From contig NC_056049.1 in the NCBI RefSeq assembly GCF_004379255.2, positions 5,890,001-5,954,000 on the forward strand: a stretch of DNA of 64,000 nt, in the 5' to 3' direction. The stretch's first letter is position 1. Each line of letters opens with the position of its first letter. Position numbers and translations under genes: made by a program. Below are positions 48,659 through 55,835 of this stretch, in pieces. A model generated the notes under the pieces. It had not been told where the DNA came from and ran no database searches. It worked only from the letters and a program-made list of their open reading frames with translations. This DNA comes from Salvia splendens. Its lineage: Eukaryota > Streptophyta > Magnoliopsida > Lamiales > Lamiaceae.

Positions 48659-48690
48659 GACGCCCACTCGCTGGCCCGCGAGTGGGCGTC
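48659..48690. promoter_or_regulatory. Perfect 13-bp-stem hairpin, conserved among sister elements
   Basis: Arms GACGCCCACTCGC and GCGAGTGGGCGTC flank the loop TGGCCC. The same 13+6+13 layout occurs at 10328-10359 and, decayed, at 33421-33452. It lies upstream of the transposase promoter and could be a cruciform, a binding site or part of an RNA. Confidence 0.7.
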
Positions 48691-48820
48691 GTCACTGATG
48701 ACGCAATAATTCATTTTTTTTTAAAAAAAAAATCGATTTTTAATAAAATTTTTTTTTTCAAACGGTAATATTACCGTTAAATATTTATTTTCATTTTTTA
48801 AATTTTTAATTTTTTTACTC

Positions 48821-48828
48821 TATAAATA
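48821..48828 (+). promoter_or_regulatory. TATA box of the transposase gene
   Basis: TATAAATA, 96 bases before the ATG, in a C/A-rich leader of the kind found in plant transposase 5' UTRs. Confidence 0.65.
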
Positions 48829-48923
48829 ATTCTATTCCATACTCATTTCAAACACAAACACACATCTATTCCTCTCAAATCCTCTCTATCACTCCAATTT
48901 CCATCTTCAATCAACTCAAACAA

Positions 48924-50180
48924 ATGGATCCTTTTGAGCAAATGCGCCAATTAATGGAACAATCACTCGAAGAAGATCGACGACGAGAGGCGGAGGAAGC
49001 CGCACCACCCCCACGACGCTCCCGGAAGTACATCAATCGGAACCGGGAGGAAGCCGCCGCACGGTTAGTACGCGACTACTTCTGCGATAACCCGATTTGG
49101 GGAGATACCTATTTCCGTCGCCGTTTCCGCATGCGGAAACCGCTATTTCTCCACATAGCGAATACTTTGGCGGCCAGGGAGGAGTTCTTCCGAGAAGGGT
49201 TCGACGCGGTCGGTCGTCCCAGCCACACGACGCTGCAGAAATGTACTGCAGCCATCCGGCAGCTTGCGACTGGACAAACGGCCGACATATTCGACGAATA
49301 CCTGCACATCGGAGACAGTACTGGGCGCTTGTGCTTGCTCAACTTCTGCAGAGGCGTCCGGGCAGCCTTCAGTGACGAATTTCTCCAGAGGCCAACCACG
49401 GAGGATTGTCAGTTCCTCCTCAACCTGCACGAACAAGTGCACAAATTCCCCGGGATGCTTGGCAGTGTCGATTGCATGCACTGGCAATGGAAGAATTGCC
49501 CGGTGGCTTGGAGAGGTTCCTACACGAGCGGCCACAAAGGCACCCACCCAACCGTTGTACTCGAGGCCGTTGCCGACTACCGACTTTGGATCTGGCACGC
49601 GTACTTCGGGGTCCCTGGCTCGAACAACGACGTAAACGTGCTCCAACAGTCCGACCTCTTTACCAAAGTTTTGGATGGTAAAGCGCCGGCCATCAACTTC
49701 GTCGCCAACAACCGACGGTATAAAATGGGGTACTATCTCGCCGACGGCATCTACCCGAAGTGGCCGACCTTCGTGAAGACGTGCGGCAGGCCAGCGAACC
49801 CAAAGCAGGCTCTTTTTGCGCAGAAGCAGGAGGCTGCGCGCAAGGATGTGGAGAGGGCGTTCGGGGTTCTCCAAGCGCGCTTCAACATCATCAAAGCCCC
49901 GGCTCGTTCGTGGTTCATGGAGAGCATGGTCGACATCATGTATACGTGCATAATCTTGCACAACATGATTGTCCGAGACGAAGGACCCGATGCCGGAAAT
50001 TGGTTCGACCCCGAATCCCCCGGAAGCTCAACTGCAAGTAGTCCGCCGCGAAGTGGAGCGCATCCATCTATACAAGAACGGTTGGCTATTCGGGCAAGGA
50101 CACGCGACTCTAGCGCCCACACCCAACTCCAAGAGGATCTAATTGAGCACATTTGGGAAAACTTTGGCGGAGAATATTAA
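48924..50180 (+). CDS. PIF/Harbinger transposase, apparently intact (418 aa)
   Basis: DDE-type transposase that would cut and paste elements bearing its ends at TWA targets. A single exon with no internal stop. Charged N-terminus (MDPFEQMRQLMEQS) and an Arg-rich segment near 30-45, then RRRFRMRKPLFLHI, TTLQKCTAAIRQLA, FDEYLHIGDST, and the catalytic set: D183 in GSVDCMHW, D236 in GSNNDVNVL, E310 in KDVERAFGVLQ. C-terminal helical tail ending EHIWENFGGEY. Length is normal for plant PIF/Harbinger transposases. The start is the first ATG after the TATA box. The conserved Trp after CMH is present, whereas the 28663 relative has a stop there. Long minus-strand frames across it are shadows. Confidence 0.94.
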   Translation: MDPFEQMRQLMEQSLEEDRRREAEEAAPPPRRSRKYINRNREEAAARLVRDYFCDNPIWGDTYFRRRFRMRKPLFLHIANTLAAREEFFREGFDAVGRPSHTTLQKCTAAIRQLATGQTADIFDEYLHIGDSTGRLCLLNFCRGVRAAFSDEFLQRPTTEDCQFLLNLHEQVHKFPGMLGSVDCMHWQWKNCPVAWRGSYTSGHKGTHPTVVLEAVADYRLWIWHAYFGVPGSNNDVNVLQQSDLFTKVLDGKAPAINFVANNRRYKMGYYLADGIYPKWPTFVKTCGRPANPKQALFAQKQEAARKDVERAFGVLQARFNIIKAPARSWFMESMVDIMYTCIILHNMIVRDEGPDAGNWFDPESPGSSTASSPPRSGAHPSIQERLAIRARTRDSSAHTQLQEDLIEHIWENFGGEY

Positions 50181-50652
50181 ATTATGTCATTTTTATTTTT
50201 TTAGAATTTTAATTATGTCTTCGCTTTTTTAATGTTAAGTTGTAATATTGTTTTAATTTTAATAAAGTGTGTTTGTTTAAATTGAATTGGGTTTTAAAAA
50301 AATTATAAATTAAATTGAATGAATAGTAATTAAGAGACGGTATAGAGACGGTTAAGAGACGGAGCGTTGCAGCCTCCGTCTCTTAATTAAGAGATGGAGG
50401 AAAAAAGGACAGTGGGGCCCTCAAATAGTGCTCAAATAGTAGTTAAGAGACAGTTTAAGAGACGGTATAGAGACAGCGTTGTGGATGGCCTTAGGCTTGT
50501 GTTTGTGTTTGTGTTTTGGTGGAAAGTTGCTACTCTGCCTACTAACATTAATAAATCAATGTCCCCTCATTCATACTCACATGTCTTGTTCAACCGACCT
50601 AACCTTATTATTGTGTGGTTATATGTTTCAATCTTATTACTATTATCTTTAA

Positions 50653-52145
50653 GGGTGATGATTTAGAGACATAATGTCTCCAAGACATAATACCCCTATG
50701 TCAATTTGACATAAACCAAATTATTGTATAGACTAACATACCCTTATTTCGAATTAAATAATAATTGAATAAATAAATATATATCAATTAATCATAAAAG
50801 GAAAGGCAATTCATATCAAATTACTATCTTTTATCTAAATATACATCAATCAAATTATTATCAAAAGTCAACTCATATTATAAATTGACTTTCTACAAAT
50901 TTGCATTATATAAAAACATTTGACATCTAATAGTCATATAGGAGTACTTAATTTCTTAATACTATCATCCAACGAAATAAAAATATTCATTCGCATTCAA
51001 TTATTTTATTATTAAATAATCATTAAGGTTCTAGATTGTAAAAAATATACATATAAGTATATATATTTAATTTTTAATTGTTATCATCCAACGAAATAGT
51101 AATAGTTAGCATCAAATTATTTATTAGTATTAAAAAATTATTTAAATTATAAGTCATACAAACGGCTACATGTATATATATACTTAATTTCTAAGTGTTA
51201 TCGTCCAACGAAATAGTAAACGTATTCACATCAAATTATGTTATTATTAGTATTAAATAATTATTTAAATTCTGAATCATAAAAATGACTACATGCATAT
51301 ATATACTTAGTTTTTTAGTGTTATCATCCAACGAAATAGTAATAGTTATTCACGTCCAATTTTTTTTGTTATTAATAATGTTTAAAATTCTAAATTTAAA
51401 ATACTTTTAGTAAATAGATGTATGTATATATACTTAATTTTTTACTTGTTATAATCTCATGAAAGAAAGGGTTGTGTATAAAAAATGAAAAAATTTAATT
51501 GTGAAATATGACTATTAAATTTATATAGCTAAATTATTTTAGCTTTAGAAATTATTACTTAATTAAATTATTTTGACACCATCTGACAATTTAATTCTAG
51601 TATACATATTTAAATTGTTGTTCCCTAACATTTTGTCCATTAATAAATTAAAACATGTATAAATTTCAAATCTTAATTTTGATGCTCTAAGAACTCAAGC
51701 AATTAAATTGATTTATTAATTTTATACATATAAATTCTAGATTCAATAATGTTTTGTAATGATAAAATTAAGATTGAGTATTAAATCTATTAAGTACATA
51801 TAAGTTTAGAATTTTAAAAATATAATTGTATAATGTACTATTTAAATAAAGTTTAAATTCATTATTTAAAATTATATTTTAAAATAAAATTCGTGACTTA
51901 GCATCATAGGAGTATTTAATACACTTCATACAATTTGAGTATAATTTGCTTAAATCAAGCCATCCATATAAATACACACAACTTTCCTAATCAAGTAATT
52001 GTTATATATAAATAAATGTTTTTATATGCATAAGGGTAGTATGGTATATATACAAAACATTTATTTGAATAAAAATATAAAACAAGCTAAAATGACTATT
52101 TTAACCTCATTATGTCTTAGACATTATGTCTCCAAAATATTTTCC
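50653..52145. mobile_element. Mutator-like element with internal tandem repeats
   Basis: Perfect 9-bp target duplication TATCTTTAA at 50644-50652 and 52146-52154. The terminal repeats share ATTT.GAGACATAATGTCT and AAGACATAAT segments with a GAGACATAATGTCTC palindrome. AT-rich interior and no transposase. Contains the tandem array at 50920-51470. Confidence 0.85.
50920..51470. repeat. Four to five tandem copies of a ~120-bp unit
   Basis: The anchor ATCATCCAACGAAAT occurs at 50964, 51083, 51200 (one change) and 51323, with a degenerate fifth near 51449. Spacings are 119, 117, 123 and about 126. Each unit also carries a TATATATACTTAATTT segment. It lies inside the MULE at 50653-52145. Confidence 0.85.
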
Positions 52146-52154
52146 TATCTTTAA

Positions 52155-52716
52155 TTATATTCTAGATCATATGATAGAAGCTACTGCTGATTAAAATAAG
52201 TGGTAATATAAATTATTCGAAGAAAATATTCTTTGTTGTTTTGAGTCGGTTGATATCGAAGATATGGAGTATATATCACTACTAGGAACCATAATAGTCA
52301 TAAACAAAGTATCAAATAGTGAAAATGAAGATAACTTAGAATATTGAGGAAAAAAATTCCCTACGCTTCCTAGTTAGTTGAAATGTTTTGTTTAGGCAAG
52401 ACATTTAAGAAATTTAATAGTGCAAGAGATTTAAGAAATTTAATAATAGATCATTATTTTATTGACTTTATTCTTAATTATTTATTTTTCGTAGAAAAAG
52501 ATATACTATGTCTCATTCACTATAAAGGATACAATTTTATAAATAGAAACATTACTCTTTTTCCTTTTTTTCTTACTTTATTTTCTCTCTACTTAACTCA
52601 CAAAATAATATTGTACTACAGAAAATCTCATGCCGAATGAGAAATACTCCACTTAGAATAGGACGGATGAATTACTCTTTCAGCCTTTCTCTATAGTTAG
52701 ACTCACAATTGTGCCC
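52155..52716. other. Gene-free AT-rich intergenic DNA
   Basis: A GGACGGATGA scrap at 52662-52671 may be a Stowaway end. The 85-codon frame at 52383-52640 is AT-driven and shows no motif. Confidence 0.45.
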
Positions 52717-52780
52717 TTTAATACCCAATGGTGCGTTATAATGCTAACTTCTCTTAAATTGCTAACTTCTTAATTTATTA

Positions 52781-54495
52781 GACCATCCGCAATGGGCGGA
52801 CGATGGCACGCCCTATGGCGCGCATCGTCCGCGCCATTCATCGTCCGCCCCCACTGTGGGTGTATGGCATAGGCCGCGGACGATAGTCGCGGCCTATGCT
52901 TCGGGCGCGACTTAAACCGCGGACGATGGCCATCGTCCGCGCCATCGTCCGCCTCATTGCGGACGCAGCGGACGATGGTCGGGGACGATGGCCATCGTCC
53001 GCGACATCGTCCGCCCCATTGTGAAGGCCGCGGACGATGGCACGCAGACGATGGCACGTGGTTTCGTTTTTTTATATAAATCTCGTTTCTCATTCAGTTG
53101 TGCATACGAACATATCGACTATCTCTCAACATATTCTCTCTCAACATCCAACGAAAATGAATCCCGGCGAAGACACCAATAGTTCTAGTTCGTCTGATTC
53201 CGGTCGTTCGATTGACGAAGCATTAGATGCAGCCGTTGAAGAGGCCATGGCAGCATGCTATTCGCAAATGCAGCGCGAGAAGACGGCGGCTGCAGCGGCG
53301 GCTGAGCAAGTCCATCGTCCTATTCGACCTAGGACGTATGTCCGACGCAACCACGAGGAAGCTCACAGGCGTCTGGTTGAAGACTATTTTGCCGATCAAC
53401 CACGTTGGGGCCCGACTGTTTTCCGTCGCCAGTTTCGAATGTCGAGGTACCTTTTTCTCAGCATTGTTCGTACATTGTCTTCACGTGAAGAATACTTCAC
53501 GTTTCAGGAGGACGCCATCGGGAAATCCGGCCTTACACCATTGCAAAAGTGCACGACTGCTATTCGTCAGTTGGCATACGGCACCACGGCAGACCTTTTT
53601 GACGAGTACCTCCACTGTGGGGAGACTACAGGCTGCGAGTGTCTGAAGTACTTTTGTCGGGGGATAGTAGAGGCCTATGGCGACACATATTTGCGCAAGC
53701 CGACTGTCACTGATTGTCAGGGTTTGATGCAGATGCACGAGACGGTGCACGGGTTTCCTGGGATGCTCGGGAGCATCGACTGTATGCACTGGCAGTGGAA
53801 GAACTGTCCGAGGGCGTGGAGAGGCCAATTCACAAGTGGATACAAGGGCAGCCACCCGACGATGATACTCGAAGCCGTCGCTGACTATCGGCTTTATTTG
53901 CGCAAAAGCAAGAGGCGGCGCGGAAGGATGTAGAGCGGGCATTTGGGGTGCTCCAATCACGGTGGGCAATTGTGAAAGGGCCGGCTCGTTTCTGGTACAA
54001 GGAAGTCATCGCCGATGTCATATATGCGTGCATAATCATGCACAATATGATAGTCGAGAGTGAAGGCGGAAGCATCACCGATTGGAATGACGACGACCGT
54101 GCATCTAGCTCTGCCGGCACATCGACCGAGACACCCGATAGAGGGTTACCGTTAGGTTTCGATGAGGTTTTATCTAGGCAGGCCTCAATGCGCAACCAAC
54201 AGGAGCATGCGCAGCTCATGAGCGACATGATTGAAGAAGTATGGGCTCGTAACCGCCGTCGCTGAGTTTGCGTTTTTTATTATTTCGCATTGTAATGTAT
54301 TAATTTTTATTAAATGAATGAAGTTTTTAAAATTCGTATTTTAAATGTATTTTAGTTTTTTTTAATTCGTATGTATTTTGTAAATATTACAAAATTGATG
54401 ATGTGGCGCGCCATAGGGCGCCCACTGCAGGTGGAGAAGGATGAGGATAAAAATGCTGACGTGGCGCGCCTTAGGGCGCCCCACTGCTGATGGTC
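52781..54495 (+). mobile_element. PIF/Harbinger element with internally deleted transposase, 'GGACGATGG-word' lineage
   Basis: TTA duplications at 52778-52780 and 54496-54498. Ends GACCATCCGCAATGGG and, inverted, GACCATCAGCAGTGGGG. The left 260 bp are crowded with CGGACGATGG and its complement, many as GATGGCCATC palindromes. Both ends share a GCGCGCCATAGGGC-type word in opposite orientation. Confidence 0.92.
53157..54265 (+). pseudogene. PIF/Harbinger transposase with internal deletion and frameshift
   Basis: Start ATG 53157 (MNPGEDTNSSSSSDSG) is preferred to the in-frame ATG at 53037, which lies in the subterminal repeats. Conserved segments LTPLQKCTTAIRQLA, FDEYLHCGETT, GSIDCMHWQWKNC and AVADYRL are intact to about 53895. 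Compared with 48924-50180, roughly 225 bp are then missing, including the second catalytic Asp region, and the frame shifts. The correct frame resumes at LFAQKQEAARKDVERAFG and runs to a TGA at 54263-54265 (ending VWARNRRR). It cannot make active enzyme. Confidence 0.9.
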
Positions 54496-54500
54496 TTAAC

Positions 54501-54654
54501 GCAAGTGTATCAAAAATGTCAACACCATCACATTAAAATGTCAACATAAATTTGTGTTGACATTTTAAATATCATGTCAACAAAGTGTATTAAAATATCA
54601 ACTAAGTTGATGTTGACATTTTAATATGGTGGCGTTACATTTTTGATACACTGC
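54501..54654. repeat. 154-bp imperfect palindrome
   Basis: AGTGTATCAAAAATGT at the left is repeated inverted as ACATTTTTGATACACT at the right, and TTAAAATGTCAACA pairs with TGTTGACATTTTAA. It may be a small foldback MITE or part of the 52729-54699 element. No clear target duplication. Confidence 0.7.
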
Positions 54655-54896
54655 ATTGATGAACTAGCAACATAAAAAAGTTAGCAACGGAGGACACCTT
54701 TTAATACCCAAATCTATCATTTAAATTTTTATGTGCGCTTTTTATAACGTAGAAATGCATATATATTAAATAAAGAATAAAAATATAAGTTGGAGATTAA
54801 AAAAAAGGAGTTACCAGAAAAGGAAAGGAACCAGAGGGGACCATGAATATAGCTGTCATGAAATTCATGTACATGTAGAATAAGCCCCACAGATAC

Positions 54897-54902
54897 TGTC
54901 TC
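54897..54902 (+). promoter_or_regulatory. Canonical auxin response element TGTCTC
   Basis: TGTCTC ends 12 bases before the TATA box of an Aux/IAA gene, the family most often induced by auxin through ARF binding to this motif. A single hexamer can occur by chance, but position and context support it. Confidence 0.6.
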
Positions 54903-54914
54903 ACCCACCTTTCC

Positions 54915-54920
54915 TATAAA
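54915..54920 (+). promoter_or_regulatory. TATA box of the Aux/IAA gene
   Basis: TATAAA, 95 bases before the ATG, implies a transcription start near 54945-54950. Confidence 0.75.
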
Positions 54921-55015
54921 ACTTGTTCACATTTCCCACTTATTTCATTCACAATCTTCTCTAACTATCTATTGTTTCAATCTTCAACAATCAAACCATA
55001 ATCAACCTTAAAAAA

Positions 55016-55522
55016 ATGGAAAGATCTTCAGCAGCTTTGGAGAATGATGATCTGCATCTGAGATTAGGGCTTCCCGGAAGAGACAAATCGGAGCAGCCAT
55101 CCTCTTCTCAAGTAAAGAGCAAGAAGAGATCTTCATCCGACATGGAGAGCTCTTCCAACAAAGACCAAGCTCGAGTAGTCGGGTGGCCACCGGTGAGATC
55201 TTACCAGAGAAACGCAGTGCAGGGGGAATCGGGGATGTATGTGAAGGTGAGCATGGACGGAGCTCCTTATTTGAGGAAGATAGATGTGAAGCTGTACAAC
55301 AACTACTCGGATCTCGTGAAGGCGTTGGAGAGCATGTTCAAGTGTAGGATGGGTGTTTATTCAGAGAGGGAAGGGTACAAGGGGTCGGAATATAGATCGA
55401 CTTATGAAGACAAAGATGGGGACTGGATGCTAGCTGGAGATGTTCCATGGGAGATGTTCATCAATTCATGCAAGAGATTGAGGATCATGAAAGGAGATGA
55501 AGCTGCAAACGGATGCCTCTAG
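55016..55522 (+). CDS. Aux/IAA transcriptional repressor, intronless (168 aa)
   Basis: Nuclear repressor that binds ARF factors and is degraded through TIR1/AFB when auxin is present. Domain [10 protein letters not shown] (residues about 14-22) recruits [16 protein letters not shown] basic patch follows. The degron [13 protein letters not shown] in domain II has Gln where Arg or Lys is usual after SY. The PB1 domain (III/IV) runs from [20 protein letters not shown] to [17 protein letters not shown] and CKRLRIMKG. Nearest in style to the IAA1-IAA4/AUX22 group. The whole coding region is one exon, whereas most Aux/IAA genes have introns within the PB1-coding part. The ATG is the first after the TATA box. 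Convergent with the OSB gene, 313 bp away. Confidence 0.95.
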   Translation: MERSSAALENDDLHLRLGLPGRDKSEQPSSSQVKSKKRSSSDMESSSNKDQARVVGWPPVRSYQRNAVQGESGMYVKVSMDGAPYLRKIDVKLYNNYSDLVKALESMFKCRMGVYSEREGYKGSEYRSTYEDKDGDWMLAGDVPWEMFINSCKRLRIMKGDEAANGCL

Positions 55523-55835
55523 ACATATTTCACATTACAAATCATAGAAATTTAGCTACTTGTATTTTCTCTTTTGCTTCCCAACTATACAATTATATCA
55601 TGTACAATGATCATACTATAAACAGCAATTCACAGGAAATTCTAATTTCTGCCTCTTTTCTTTATCACATATTTTTAGGAAATGGTGAAAACTGGAGAAG
55701 TATTTCATCAAGGCAAATACCATAACACCGATTCTGAATAAAATAGACAAAAGCTTGAACAATACATACCATAGCAGTATTGTACAAAATGAGGGTGGTA
55801 GCTGAACTATGTAACATATAGATATTGGTCAATAG
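55523..55835. other. Convergent 3' flanks of the Aux/IAA and OSB genes
   Basis: 313 bp of AT-rich DNA holding both 3' UTRs. No element seen. Confidence 0.6.

Larger units (their letters stand above)
48468..50490 (+). mobile_element. PIF/Harbinger element with intact transposase, 'GTCTC-word' lineage
   Basis: TTA duplications at 48465-48467 and 50491-50493. Ends GACCATCCACAACGCGTCTC and, inverted, GGCCATCCACAACGCTGTCTC. The left arm (48478-48610) is packed with GTCTCG/CGAGAC words; the right arm (50330-50485) repeats TTAAGAGACGG. Between left arm and transposase lie the hairpin and a TATA box. The second (MYB-like) gene usual for this superfamily is absent. Confidence 0.95.
52729..54699. mobile_element. 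Probable TIR element interrupted by a Harbinger element
   Basis: A 12-base direct repeat TTTAATACCCAA at 52717-52728 and 54700-54711 flanks imperfect inverted ends that share GCTAACTT and TTGCTA (left at 52743-52772, right at 54660-54690). If real it is a short element of about 250 bp, possibly MULE-like, into which the 52781-54495 element inserted. Confidence 0.5.
54712..55015 (+). promoter_or_regulatory. Promoter and 5' UTR region of the Aux/IAA gene
   Basis: About 300 bp between the right end of the TIR element and the ATG. Holds a TGTCTC auxin element and a TATA box (own entries). The last 60 bp are a C/A/T-rich leader. Confidence 0.7.

Noticed and set aside
48424..48714. Several overlapping frames in the left arm of the 48468 element
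   Set aside because: Produced by the stop-poor GTCTCG/CGAGAC repeats.
49143..49961. 272-codon minus-strand frame across the intact transposase
   Set aside because: Antisense shadow of a GC-rich coding region; no motif, and the plus strand carries the full catalytic set.
50920..51470. Regularly spaced repeats suggestive of a CRISPR array
   Set aside because: Plant nuclear DNA, unit of about 120 bp with similar 'spacers', inside a MULE; this is an ordinary tandem repeat.
53037..53156. Upstream in-frame ATG for the 52781-54495 transposase
   Set aside because: It lies in the GGACGATGG subterminal repeats and adds a segment absent from relatives; ATG 53157 fits better.
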